Of a DNA stretch of 64,000 bases, positions 44,513 to 54,400 are shown in pieces. A program made the translations under genes and the position numbers. The DNA comes from Salinibacterium sp. NG253. Its GTDB lineage: Bacteria > Actinomycetota > Actinomycetes > Actinomycetales > Microbacteriaceae. Numbering within the stretch: position 1 is the stretch's first letter; each line of letters starts with the position of its first letter. The notes below the pieces were generated by a model. The model was not told where the DNA came from. It worked only from the letters and a program-made list of their open reading frames with translations, and ran no database searches. The stretch spans positions 1,860,378 to 1,924,377 of the forward strand of contig NZ_JADYWF010000001.1 of NCBI RefSeq assembly GCF_015864945.1, in the 5' to 3' direction.

Positions 44513-45826
44513 GTGAAATCTCAACGACGCACCAAGATGGTTGCAGCCGTCGCCGGCGCAGCATCTCTCGCTCTTCTCGCCACCGGTTGTTCAGCAACTG
44601 ACGGTGGAGACAGCGATGGCCCCATCACCCTCACCGTGACCACCTTCGGCACGATGGGACTCGACGGACTGTACGCAGCGTACGAAGCCGAGAACCCCAA
44701 CATCACCATCAAGGCAACCAACATCGACACCGGTGGAAACGCGTTGACCGACTGGAAGACCAAGCAGGCAGCAGGCGCCGGTCTCGCCGACGTTCAGGCC
44801 GTTGAAGAAGGATGGCTCGGCCAGGTCATGCAAGTCTCCGACACGTTCGTTGACCTCAGCGAATACGGCGCAGACGACATCAAGGACCGCTGGGTCGACT
44901 GGAAGCTCGCTCAGGGCACCGACGCCGACGGCCGCATCATCGGTTACGGAACCGACATCGGCCCCGAGGGCCTCTGCTACAACGGCGCCCTTCTCGAAGA
45001 AGCCGGCATGCCGTCTGACCGCGACGCCGTAGCCGAACTCTTCGGTGGCGACAGTGCAACCTGGGAAGACTTCTTCCAGGTCGGCAAGGACTACAACGCC
45101 GCAACCGGCGCAGCCTTCTACGACCACTCCGGCTTCGTCTGGAACGCCATGGTCAACCAGCTTGACGAGGGCTACTACACCGCAGACGGTGAGATCGACA
45201 TCGAAGGCAACGCCGACCTCAAGTCGCAGTGGGACCTCCTCGCCGACGGTGCAGCATCCGGCCTCTCGGCTGAGCAGAGCGCGTGGGACTGGGGCGGGGG
45301 AAAGGCCTTCACTGATGGCTCTTTCGCTACGTTCATGTGCCCCGGCTGGATGCTCGGTGTTGTCAAGGGACAGGTTGAAGCAGCAGGCGGAGACGCCAGC
45401 ACTGGCTGGGACTTCGCAGACGTCTTCCCCGGTGGAGCAGCAAACTGGGGCGGCGCATTCTTGACCGTTCCGACCCAGTCGGAGCACCCGGAAGAGGCAG
45501 CAAAGCTCGCCGCTTACCTCACCTCGGCTGAGTCCGAAGTTGCTGCCTTCCAGGCTGCAGGAACCTTCCCCAGCGTGATCGAAGCTCAGACGGATGACGG
45601 AGTAACCGGCACCAGCGAGCTCAGCACCTTCTTCAACGATGCTCCCATCGGCACGATCCTCGGATCGCGTGCAGAAGGCGTGACCTCGCAGTTCAAGGGC
45701 CCGAACGACTCAGTTATCCAGGAGCAGGTCTTCGGCCCCGCTACCAAGGAACTCGACTCGGGTGTTGACGGTGACACCGCGTGGAACAACGCGCTTGAGG
45801 TTCTGAAGAACCTCGACCTCAACTAG
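44513..45826 (+). CDS. ABC sugar-binding lipoprotein
   Basis: A protein of 437 residues, extracellular solute-binding protein family 1. The GTG at 44513 has AAGGAAG six bases upstream; another GTG two codons earlier overlaps that site. Residues 1-28 form a lipoprotein signal with lipobox LLATGC, so the protein is tethered outside the membrane. The mature part has VTTFGTMGLDGLYAAYEAENP and the usual CUT1 carbohydrate-binding layout. The triple LacI operator is directly upstream, and a GH1 beta-glucosidase in the operon suggests cello- or other beta-glucosides as ligand. Confidence 0.92.
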   Translation: MKSQRRTKMVAAVAGAASLALLATGCSATDGGDSDGPITLTVTTFGTMGLDGLYAAYEAENPNITIKATNIDTGGNALTDWKTKQAAGAGLADVQAVEEGWLGQVMQVSDTFVDLSEYGADDIKDRWVDWKLAQGTDADGRIIGYGTDIGPEGLCYNGALLEEAGMPSDRDAVAELFGGDSATWEDFFQVGKDYNAATGAAFYDHSGFVWNAMVNQLDEGYYTADGEIDIEGNADLKSQWDLLADGAASGLSAEQSAWDWGGGKAFTDGSFATFMCPGWMLGVVKGQVEAAGGDASTGWDFADVFPGGAANWGGAFLTVPTQSEHPEEAAKLAAYLTSAESEVAAFQAAGTFPSVIEAQTDDGVTGTSELSTFFNDAPIGTILGSRAEGVTSQFKGPNDSVIQEQVFGPATKELDSGVDGDTAWNNALEVLKNLDLN

Positions 45827-45841
45827 TCCACAGCAGCAATC

Positions 45842-45874
45842 GAGGCCCCCGGTCATCCCCTGGCCGGGGGCCTC
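45842..45874 (+). terminator. Intercistronic hairpin after the binding-protein gene
   Basis: GAGGCCCCCGG and CCGGGGGCCTC form a perfect 11-bp stem with an 11-base loop in the 69-base gap before the first permease. Such hairpins usually end part of the transcripts or protect the upstream message, giving more binding protein than permease. Confidence 0.7.
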
Positions 45875-45895
45875 ACTTCTTGAAAGCGATATCTC

Positions 45896-46993
45896 ATGAC
45901 GACGATGACGAGCCCGCCCCGACCTGATGAAGGGGAGGCGAAGAAGCGCTCCGAGCGCAACGCGACACAGCTCACCCGGCGGCAGCGTCTGAGTCGCCTC
46001 GACGTGAAAGCGTCCCCCTACCTCTACATCGCCCCCTTCTTTGTGCTCTTCGCACTCATCGGGCTCTTCCCTCTCGTCTACACGTTCGTGGTCTCGCTCA
46101 ACGACTGGGACATCCTGAGCGGTGCCGGTGAATGGATCGGCTTCGACAACTATGTCGCCGAGCTCAACGACCCCTACTTCTGGAACTCGCTCTTCAACAC
46201 CATGAGCATCTTCCTGCTCAGTGCGATTCCGCAGCTTGTCGCCGCCGTCTTCATTGCGGCCCTTCTCGACCAAAACCTGCGCGCCAAGACGTTCTGGCGC
46301 ATGAGCATCCTGATCCCGTACATCGTGACCCCGGTCGCAGTCGCCATCATCTTCTCGAGTGCGTTCGGCGAAAAGTATGGGCTCATCAACAACATCCTCA
46401 CCTCGTTCAACATTGAGCCCGTGATGTGGAAGAGCGAAGTCTTCGCAAGCCACTTCGCGATTGCAACGATGGTCAACTGGCGCTGGACCGGCTACAACGC
46501 GCTCATCCTGCTCGCCGCGATGCAGGCAGTTCCCCGCGACATCTACGAATCGGCATCCCTGGACGGAGCGGGCGCCGTGCGTCGCTTCTTCTCGATGACG
46601 CTGCCGAGCATCCGGCCAACCATGATCTTCGTGATCATCACCGCCACGATCGGTGGCCTGCAGATCTTCACCGAACCGAAGCTCTTCAACCCCACCAGCG
46701 CGAACCTCGGCGGCGCTCATCGCGAGTACCAAACCACCGTGCTGTACCTGTGGGATATGGCCTTCAACCGCGGTGACTTCGGCAAGGCCTCGGCCATCGC
46801 GTGGCTGCTCTTCATCATCATCGTCGGCATTGGACTGCTGAACTTCATGATCTCGCGCAAGATTGCCTCCACCGAAGTGAAGGTCATCTCCAAGCGTCGA
46901 GCGAAGAAACTTGCGCGCTACCGTGCCACCACCGCGGCCAACCCCACCGGCGTGCCAGCGGCATCCGTCGTAGACGAGGAGAAGAGCTCATGA
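45896..46993 (+). CDS. ABC sugar permease, MalF type
   Basis: A protein of 365 residues with six predicted membrane segments after a charged N-terminal region of about 40 residues. It begins SPYLYIAPFFVLFALIGLFPLVYTF, the standard CUT1 first helix. The EAA loop that docks the ATPase is IYESASLDGAGAVRRFFSMTLP (about 215-236). The C-terminus has an unusual 35-residue basic and Ala-rich tail. It overlaps the second permease by ATGA. With the binding protein and the next gene it forms the uptake system; the ATPase must come from elsewhere in the genome. Confidence 0.92.
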   Translation: MTTMTSPPRPDEGEAKKRSERNATQLTRRQRLSRLDVKASPYLYIAPFFVLFALIGLFPLVYTFVVSLNDWDILSGAGEWIGFDNYVAELNDPYFWNSLFNTMSIFLLSAIPQLVAAVFIAALLDQNLRAKTFWRMSILIPYIVTPVAVAIIFSSAFGEKYGLINNILTSFNIEPVMWKSEVFASHFAIATMVNWRWTGYNALILLAAMQAVPRDIYESASLDGAGAVRRFFSMTLPSIRPTMIFVIITATIGGLQIFTEPKLFNPTSANLGGAHREYQTTVLYLWDMAFNRGDFGKASAIAWLLFIIIVGIGLLNFMISRKIASTEVKVISKRRAKKLARYRATTAANPTGVPAASVVDEEKSS

Positions 46994-47901
46994 GCACCAC
47001 GAGCCCCACACGAACCCCCGATCGCGCCGCCGACAAGAAGGCCCTAGCCGACGAGAAGCGCCGTGGTCGCGGCCGCGCCCGTGGACTCGCCGAACGCCCC
47101 GGCTTCTTGATCTATGGCCTGCTGATGGCCCTGTTCCTCGGCGGTTCGTACCCGCTGTGGTGGTCGTACGTTGTTGGCTCAAGTGACAACACGGCCATCA
47201 CCGCCACCTGGCCGCCGCTGCTGCCCGGCGGTCGCTTCTGGATCAACGTTGGCGAAGTGCTCTCCACCGTTCCGTTCTGGCAGTCGCTGCTGAACAGCAT
47301 CATCGTCTCGACGATCATCACGACCTCGGTAATCTTCTTCTCGACTCTGGCCGGCTATGCGTTCGCGAAGCTGCGCTTCAAGGGCCGCGAAGGGCTCATG
47401 ATCTTCGTGATCGCGACGCTCGCGGTGCCAACCCAACTCGGCATCATCCCGCAGTTCATGCTCATGAAAGAACTCGGCTGGACGGGCACCCTCGGCGCCG
47501 TTGTCGTGCCAACGCTCGTGACAGCATTCGGGGTGTTCTTCATGCGCCAGTATTTAGTGGATGTCATTCCTGACGAACTCATCGAAGCGGCCCGTGTCGA
47601 TGGGGCCAATATGTTCCGCACCTTCTGGAACGTCGGAATCCCCGCGGCCCGCCCCGCGATGGCGATCCTCGGACTCTTCACTTTCATGACCGCGTGGACC
47701 GATTACTTGTGGCCGCTGTTGGTTGCACCACAAAATCCGACCCTGCAGGTTGCGCTGAGCCAACTGCAGAGCGCAAAATACGTGGACTACTCGGTCGTGC
47801 TTTCGGGAGCGGTGCTCGCCACCTTGCCGCTGCTCATCATCTTCATTCTCGCCGGACGGCAACTCGTCTCGGGCATCATGGCAGGAGCAGTAAAAGGCTA
47901 A
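46990..47901 (+). CDS. ABC sugar permease, MalG type
   Basis: A protein of 303 residues with six membrane segments. The ATG at 46990 overlaps the preceding stop; the frame is open further upstream but without a start signal. Residues 1-35 are charged and disordered. WQSLLNSIIVSTIITTSVIFFSTLAGYAFAKL and the EAA loop DELIEAARVDGANMFRTFWNVGIP identify the second CUT1 subunit. The stop shares one base with the start of the beta-glucosidase gene. Confidence 0.92.
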   Translation: MSTTSPTRTPDRAADKKALADEKRRGRGRARGLAERPGFLIYGLLMALFLGGSYPLWWSYVVGSSDNTAITATWPPLLPGGRFWINVGEVLSTVPFWQSLLNSIIVSTIITTSVIFFSTLAGYAFAKLRFKGREGLMIFVIATLAVPTQLGIIPQFMLMKELGWTGTLGAVVVPTLVTAFGVFFMRQYLVDVIPDELIEAARVDGANMFRTFWNVGIPAARPAMAILGLFTFMTAWTDYLWPLLVAPQNPTLQVALSQLQSAKYVDYSVVLSGAVLATLPLLIIFILAGRQLVSGIMAGAVKG

Positions 47902-49322
47902 TGAACACTCTCACCACCACCTGGCCGAAAGGCTTCCTCTGGGGATCCGCCACCGCGGCTGCCCAGATCGAGGGAGCAGCTCACGAAGGCGGCAAAGAGG
48001 ATTCCATTTGGGATCACTATGCCCGCCAGCCGCTCGCCGTCGCCAACGGAGACACCCCCGAAATTGCGGTCGACCACTACTACCGCATGAACGATGACGT
48101 GCAGTTGATGAAGAAGCTGGGGCTCGATTCCTACCGCTTCTCCACCAGCTGGGCCCGTGTTGTTCCCGGCGACCGCGAGCCCAACGCCGAGGGCCTCGAC
48201 TTCTACAGTCGTCTTGTTGACTCGCTGCTGGAGGCCGGCATCTTGCCGTGGCTCACGCTCTACCACTGGGACCTGCCGCAGGCGCTTCAGGAGAAGGGCG
48301 GATGGGCCAACCGCGAAACCGCGTACCGTTTCGCTGACTATGCCGAAGCTGTCTACACCGCGCTCGGCGATCGCGTCAGCCACTGGACTACCTTCAACGA
48401 GCCGCTCTGCTCCTCGCTGATTGGCTACATCGCGGGGGAGCACGCTCCCGGTCTCACTGACCCGAATCAGGGCCTTGCCGCGTTGCACCACCAGCACTTG
48501 GCTCACGGTTTGGCCGCGGAGCGACTGCGTTCGCTTGCTGCCGCGAAGGGCCGCGAGATCGAGCTCGGCATCACGCTGAACCTCACCAACGCCGTGCCCA
48601 ACGATCCGAACGATCCCGTTGACCTCGACGCGGCTCGTCGCATCGACGGCATCTGGAACCGCATGTTCTTAGAGCCGCTCGTGCTTGGCGCCTACCCGGC
48701 TGACGTGCTCGAAGACATGCGCGACTACAACTTCGAGCAGTATGTGCAGGAGGGCGACCTTGAGATCATCTCCGCCCCCATCGATTTCTTGGGAGTGAAT
48801 CACTACCACGACGACAACGTGAGCGGGCATCCCGCTCCCGCCGATGCAGCACCCGGACTTCGGCCCACCACAAAGCCCGGTCGCTCCATGTTTGTCGGCA
48901 GCGAGTTCGTGACGATGCCCCCTCGCGACCTTCCGCGCACGGCCATGGACTGGGAGGTCAACCCGAGCGGTTTGCAGCACCTCCTTGTGCGCTTGGGCAA
49001 GGAGTACCCCACATTGCCGCCGCTGTATGTCACCGAAAACGGTGCCTCCTACGACGACACTCGTGAGGGCGACACGATCGACGACCCGCAGCGTGCCAGC
49101 TACGTTGCGCAACACATCCAGGCTGTGGCGGATGCCATTGCCGACGGTGCTGATGTGCGCGGCTACTTCGTGTGGTCGCTCCTCGACAACTTCGAATGGG
49201 CGTGGGGCTACAACAAACGTTTCGGCATTGTTTACGTCGATTACGACACCCAGGAGCGCATCCCGAAACGCAGCGCCACGGAATACGCAGCCCACATCGC
49301 TGCCACGAAGAAGGCCTCCTGA
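47901..49322 (+). CDS. GH1 beta-glucosidase
   Basis: A protein of 473 residues, glycoside hydrolase family 1. It starts WPKGFLWGSATAAAQIEGA, the family signature; WTTFNEPLCSSLIGY carries the acid/base Glu (about 166) and LYVTENGASYDD the nucleophile Glu (about 379). Both are intact. No signal peptide is present, so it acts in the cytoplasm on beta-glucosides brought in by the transporter. One-base overlap with the permease stop shows coupling. It could also be a beta-galactosidase or beta-fucosidase, which GH1 enzymes often are in part. Confidence 0.93.
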   Translation: MNTLTTTWPKGFLWGSATAAAQIEGAAHEGGKEDSIWDHYARQPLAVANGDTPEIAVDHYYRMNDDVQLMKKLGLDSYRFSTSWARVVPGDREPNAEGLDFYSRLVDSLLEAGILPWLTLYHWDLPQALQEKGGWANRETAYRFADYAEAVYTALGDRVSHWTTFNEPLCSSLIGYIAGEHAPGLTDPNQGLAALHHQHLAHGLAAERLRSLAAAKGREIELGITLNLTNAVPNDPNDPVDLDAARRIDGIWNRMFLEPLVLGAYPADVLEDMRDYNFEQYVQEGDLEIISAPIDFLGVNHYHDDNVSGHPAPADAAPGLRPTTKPGRSMFVGSEFVTMPPRDLPRTAMDWEVNPSGLQHLLVRLGKEYPTLPPLYVTENGASYDDTREGDTIDDPQRASYVAQHIQAVADAIADGADVRGYFVWSLLDNFEWAWGYNKRFGIVYVDYDTQERIPKRSATEYAAHIAATKKAS

Positions 49323-49363
49323 TCGTTAGGGTTAGGCAGGACCTTCTAGGAGAGAGCGAGCTC

Positions 49364-50383
49364 GTGGCGGAGAAACTGCGCAGCGGGGCCATGCCAACAC
49401 TCGAAATGGTGGCGGCACAGGCAGGTGTTTCGCGCGCCACCGTGTCTCGAGTGGTGAACGGTTCCCCTAAGGTGAGCCCGGATGTTGCCACTGTCGTTCA
49501 GGCCGCCATCGACGAGCTCAACTACGTGCCCAATCGCGCTGCCCGTTCGCTCGTGAGTCGCAAGACGCAGGCCATCGCGATGGTGGTTCCGGAATCGGCA
49601 GCCAAGGTCTTCGATGATCCCTTCTTCGCGGCGGTCGTGCAGGGCGTTGCGCTCTATCTCGAAGACACTGATTACACGCTCAACATGATCATCGAGTCAG
49701 GGGCTGCATCACACAAGACGCGGCGCTACCTCCTCGGCGGCAACGTCGATGGCGCTCTCGTGGTCTCGCACCACACGGGCGACCACTCCTACTCTGAGCT
49801 CAGCCGCACCCTGCCCGTCGTGTTCGGTGGGCGCCCGCTCAGCGACGTTGGCGGCGACAACTACTACGTGGATGTCGACAACTTCGCTGGTGCCTGCACT
49901 GCCGTTGAGCATTTGATTGCTTCCGGTCGCACCAAGCTAGCTACGATCGCCGGCCCGCAAGATATGCCCCCGGGCGTAGACCGCCTTTCTGCCTTCCACT
50001 CCACTCTTGGCAAGCACGGCCTCACGAGCGATCTGGTGGAAGTCGGCGACTTCTCGCCGCCCTCCGGAGCAGAAGCAATGCGACGCCTGCTGGCCCGAGG
50101 TGAGCCCATCGACGGCATCTTCGCGGCCAACGACCAGATGGCCATCGGCGCCTATTCGGCCATCCGCGAAGCCGGGCTCTCCGTGCCCGACGATATCGCC
50201 GTGGTCGGTTTCGACGACGACAACTATGGGAGCACCGCGACTCCACCACTGACGACAGTGCGTCAACCCTCCGTCGAGATGGGCCGACGCATGGCCGAAA
50301 TGATAGTCGGCCTGATTGAAAACCGACCGGTCGACACCGTGACGACCCTCGACACTGAGCTCGTCATCCGCGATTCTGCGTAG
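49364..50383 (+). CDS. LacI-family transcriptional repressor of the beta-glucoside operon
   Basis: A protein of 339 residues. The GTG at 49364 has AGGAGAG nine bases upstream; an ATG at 49391 also gives a whole HTH. TLEMVAAQAGVSRATVSRVVNGSPKVS is the LacI DNA-binding domain, and YVPNRAARSLVSRKTQAIA the hinge. The effector domain contains DGIFAANDQMAIGAYSAIREAG and VVGFDDDNYG, normal for sugar-binding LacI members. It is the last gene of the operon, 42 bases after the glucosidase, and probably binds the three GAGAGCGCTCTC sites upstream of the binding-protein gene. Confidence 0.92.
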   Translation: MAEKLRSGAMPTLEMVAAQAGVSRATVSRVVNGSPKVSPDVATVVQAAIDELNYVPNRAARSLVSRKTQAIAMVVPESAAKVFDDPFFAAVVQGVALYLEDTDYTLNMIIESGAASHKTRRYLLGGNVDGALVVSHHTGDHSYSELSRTLPVVFGGRPLSDVGGDNYYVDVDNFAGACTAVEHLIASGRTKLATIAGPQDMPPGVDRLSAFHSTLGKHGLTSDLVEVGDFSPPSGAEAMRRLLARGEPIDGIFAANDQMAIGAYSAIREAGLSVPDDIAVVGFDDDNYGSTATPPLTTVRQPSVEMGRRMAEMIVGLIENRPVDTVTTLDTELVIRDSA

Positions 50384-50453
50384 CTAGGTTTCGCCGCTGC
50401 ATCCGCCACAGCGACTGCAGCAGCCTCAGCCGCGACTCCGGCAGCCGTCGAGG

Positions 50454-51347
50454 CTACTCCGGCGCGAGCGCGAGAACAACTCGCTCGAGCACTTCTCGGC
50501 ACGCCACAATCGATGGGCGGCTGACGCTCGAGTCGCGCACCGACGTAAAGACGGTGCGTCGGGGAAGGCCGGGCATCGGCCGCAAAGCGACGGTCGGCGT
50601 GCGTGTTCCCCAGACCAGACCGGGCAAGATCGCGGTGGCGTGGCCTGATTCAACGAGTCGGATGTGGGCCTGAAGGTCGGCGGTTTCGTAGCGCACGTCG
50701 GGCTCTATCCCTGCGCGGCGGCACTGCTGTTCTGCCCAGTGGCGGGATGCGGTGCCTCGGGGTTCCATCACCCAGGCACTCTGGGTGGTGTCGGCGAGAC
50801 TCATGATTCCGCTCTCGTGAGGAACAGCGAGCGAGAGTTCGTCGGCATAGAGGGGGAGCATGTCGAGATCGGGATGCCGGGGCGCGGCATGGCCGGGATA
50901 CTGTTCGGCGATCACGAGGTCGAATTCTCGCGTCCAGGTTTCGAAGAGGGCGCTCTCGGGCTCGCGCTGGGTCATCTCGATGCGCAGTTGGGGGTGTTCT
51001 TCGGCAATGATGCTGAGCGCTTGCGGAATGATGCCGAGCGCTGCCGATTGGAATACGGCGAGACGTACCTTTCCGCGCACTTCGGTGAGAGAGGAGTGGA
51101 TCTCCGCTTCCATGAGTTCGAGGCGTTCGAGGAGGGCGACGGTGTGCTCTACGAGGAGCTCGGCTTCGGGGGTGAGCTGCACGCGGCGACCCGCTTTAAC
51201 GAGCAGGGGAACCCGCGCTTCTTCTTCGAGAAGAGCGAGCTGTTGGGAGACTGCAGACGGCGTGTAACTGAGGGCGTTTGCCACTGCGGCGATGGTGCCG
51301 CGAAGCTTGAGTTCTCGCAAAAGTCGCAGCCGTCTAACATCGAGCAT
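50454..51347 (-). CDS. LysR-family transcriptional regulator
   Basis: A protein of 297 residues. The N-terminal winged helix is LRLLRELKLRGTIAAVANALSYTPSAVSQQLALLEEEARVPLL, then a long linker helix and a periplasmic-binding-type effector domain (VRLAVFQSAALGIIPQALSII). It is divergent from putA with 121 bases between the starts, and the interval holds a LysR-type half-site pair, so control of proline catabolism is the natural guess. It could instead respond to another amino acid, as ArgP-like members do. Confidence 0.88.
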   Translation of the reverse strand: MLDVRRLRLLRELKLRGTIAAVANALSYTPSAVSQQLALLEEEARVPLLVKAGRRVQLTPEAELLVEHTVALLERLELMEAEIHSSLTEVRGKVRLAVFQSAALGIIPQALSIIAEEHPQLRIEMTQREPESALFETWTREFDLVIAEQYPGHAAPRHPDLDMLPLYADELSLAVPHESGIMSLADTTQSAWVMEPRGTASRHWAEQQCRRAGIEPDVRYETADLQAHIRLVESGHATAILPGLVWGTRTPTVALRPMPGLPRRTVFTSVRDSSVSRPSIVACREVLERVVLALAPE

Positions 51348-51360
51348 TTCTCCGCCAATC

Positions 51361-51376
51361 GTTAACTAATTCTAAC
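51361..51376. promoter_or_regulatory. Candidate LysR-type binding site
   Basis: GTTA (51361-51364) and TAAC (51373-51376) form an inverted repeat with an 8-base A/T-rich centre, fitting T-N11-A spacing, 13 bases upstream of the regulator's own start and about 100 before putA. This is the usual place for a LysR autoregulation site. Confidence 0.45.
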
Positions 51377-51468
51377 TGAAACCATGCGATTTCCGTCGCT
51401 TTTGCTAAAGGCACTCCCGGGCGCACACTGAGAGTTCCAGCCACAACCCCGTTCGGAGGCCTATTCTC

Positions 51469-54400
51469 GTGAGCATGTCAACTTCTACCGACAACCTCGA
51501 TGCTTCACACCAGCAGATTGCCGACCAAACGGTGGCCACCGTTCGTCGCTGGCTGGCTGAAAGTGAAGAGTTTCCCACCGACGCGAGTGCCACGCGCCTT
51601 GCCGGTGTGCTGAAAGACCCGAACGGACTCGAGTTCACTCTTGGCTTCATTGACACCGTTGTGCGTCCCGAAGATTTGCGTGTCGCCGGCCGCAACCTCG
51701 AGCGCCTCACGCACATCATCCCGGCCTTCCTGCCGTGGTACCTCCGCTTCGCGATCATGGTCGGCGGCGGCTTCGCGCCTCTGCTCCCGTGGATCATCGT
51801 TCCGATCGCTCGTCGCGTTCTCCGCGGCATGGTTGGCCACCTCATCATCGATGCCACTCCCGCCAAGCTCGACAAGGCTCTCGTGCACTTGCGTCGTGAA
51901 GGTGTCAACCTCAACCTCAACCTGCTCGGCGAAGCCGTTCTTGGTGACGACGAGGCAGACAAGCGCCTCGCCGGAACGCGCGCGCTTCTGAACCGGGATG
52001 ACGTTGACTACGTCTCCATCAAGGTGTCGTCGGTCGTGTCGCAGCTTTCCATGTGGGCTTTCGATGAGACTGTCGACCGTGTTGTCGACCGCCTCACCCC
52101 GCTCTACCTGCTCGCACTGCGCTCGCCGCAGAAGAAGTTCATCAACCTCGACATGGAAGAGTTCAAAGACCTCGAACTCACCATCGCGGTCTTCGAGAAG
52201 CTTCTTGACCAGCCAGAACTACTCGAACTTGAAGCCGGCATCGTGCTTCAGGCGTACCTGCCGGATGCCCTCACCGCGCTGCAGGAACTGACCCGCTGGT
52301 CGATGGCTCGTCGCGCTCGCGGTGGCGCCGGTATCAAGGTGCGCGTTGTTAAGGGCGCCAACCTCGCGATGGAACACGTTGACGCTGTCACCCACGACTG
52401 GCCAATGGCTACCTGGGGAACCAAGCAAGACACCGACACTCACTACAAGCGTGTGCTCGATTGGGCATTCACCCCTGAGCACGTGGATGCCGTGCGCATC
52501 GGTGTTGCTGGCCACAACCTCTTCGACATCGCATTCGCCTGGCACCTCGCTCAAGAGCGAGGCGTAACACACGGCATTGAGTTCGAAATGCTCCTCGGAA
52601 TGGCTACCGGCCAGGCCGAAGCGGTCCGAAAGGATGTCGGCAGCCTGCTGCTGTACACGCCCGTTGTTCAGCCGACCGAGTTCGACTCGGCCATCAGCTA
52701 CCTCGTACGTCGCCTCGAAGAGAACGCCAGCACCGAGAACTTCATGTCGGGGTTGTTCGAACTCTCCAGCAACGAACACATCTTCGTGCGCGAGCAAGAC
52801 CGATTCTTGGCTTCGCTCGCGAACCTCGACGTGCCGGCTCAGACCACCAACCGCGTTCAGAACCGCTCCACACCTGCTGCGATCATCGGCGACCGCCCCT
52901 TCGATAACGTTGCCGACACTGATCCCGCCATTGGCGATAACCGCACGTGGGGTCGGGCGATCTTGGCGCGCAGTGGAGAGTCGCAGCTCGGTATCGACAC
53001 CGTCACGGCTGGGGCAGTCAGCACCGCCGAACAGATGAAGAGCATCCTCGAGTCGACAACGGCTGCAGGACGCCGCTGGGGTGCGATGCCCGCCGCTGAG
53101 CGCGCCGCAATCTTGCACCGTGCCGGTGACGCCATCGAGAACTCCCGTGCCCACCTCATCGAGGTCATGGCCAACGAAGCAGGCAAGACCATTGCTGAGG
53201 GCGACGTTGAAGTCAGTGAAGCGATCGACTTCGCGCACTACTACGCAGAGCGCTCGCTCGATCTGGAAAAGATCGAAGACGCCACCTTTATTCCGTCGGG
53301 GCTTATCGTCGTTACTCCGCCGTGGAACTTCCCGGTCGCCATTCCGGCAGGGAGCGTCCTTTCGGCTCTCGCCTCCGGCAGCGGTGTCATCATCAAGCCG
53401 GCGAAGCTCTCGCAGCGCAGCGCCGCAGTGATGGTCGAAGCTCTCTGGGAAGCCGGAGTGCCGCGCGACGTGCTCACCTTCGTTGATTTGAAGGATCGTG
53501 AACTCGGTCGCGTCATGATTGCCGACCCTGCTGTTGACCGCGTCATCCTGACCGGTGCGTGGGAGACCGCAGCAATGTTCCGTTCCTGGCGCAATGACTT
53601 GCCGATTCTCGCGGAGACCAGTGGCAAGAACGCGATCATCGTGACGCCGAGCGCAGACCTCGACCTCGCCGTCGCCGACGTCACCAAGAGCGCCTTCGGA
53701 CACGCAGGGCAAAAGTGCTCGGCGGCCTCTCTCGTGATCTTGGTCGGTTCGGTCGGCAGGAGCGAACGCTTCGAGCGTCAGCTTGTTGACTCGGTACGCA
53801 CCCTGCGCGTTGGCCTCCCTCAGGACCCGCTCACCATGATGGGCCCGATCGTTGAGCCTGCTCAGGGCAAGTTGCTCAACGCCCTCACCACTCTCGCTCC
53901 CGGCGAGAGCTGGCTCGTGAAGCCACGTCAGCTTGATGACGAAAGCAAGCAGTGGACTCCCGGAGTTCGCACCGGTGTCGCGTCGGGCAGCGAATTCCAC
54001 ATGACCGAATACTTCGGCCCCGTTCTCGGCGTGATGCGTGCCAAGAACCTCACCGAAGCGATCGAGATGCAGAACGCCGTGGACTACGGACTGACTGCGG
54101 GCATCCACTCGCTCGATCCCACCGAGGTTGCTCGCTGGCTCGATGAGGTTCAGGCCGGAAACGCCTACGTCAACCGTGGAATCACCGGCGCCATCGTTCG
54201 CCGCCAGCCCTTTGGCGGTTGGAAGCGTTCAGCCGTCGGCTGCCACGCCAAGGCTGGCGGACCCAACTACCTGATGACCCTCGGGCAGTGGAAGGCTGTA
54301 GAGCAGCCCGCCGCTCGCGACATTCAGGTCCGCGGTCTCAGCGACCAGGTCTCTTCGGTTATCAAGAAGGCACAGTCGGGCATGGAGTTCGACGAGTTCG

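Noticed and set aside
52219-54108. A 629-codon open frame on the minus strand
   Set aside because: It is antisense to putA, whose two enzyme domains are intact. No start signal or recognisable motif.
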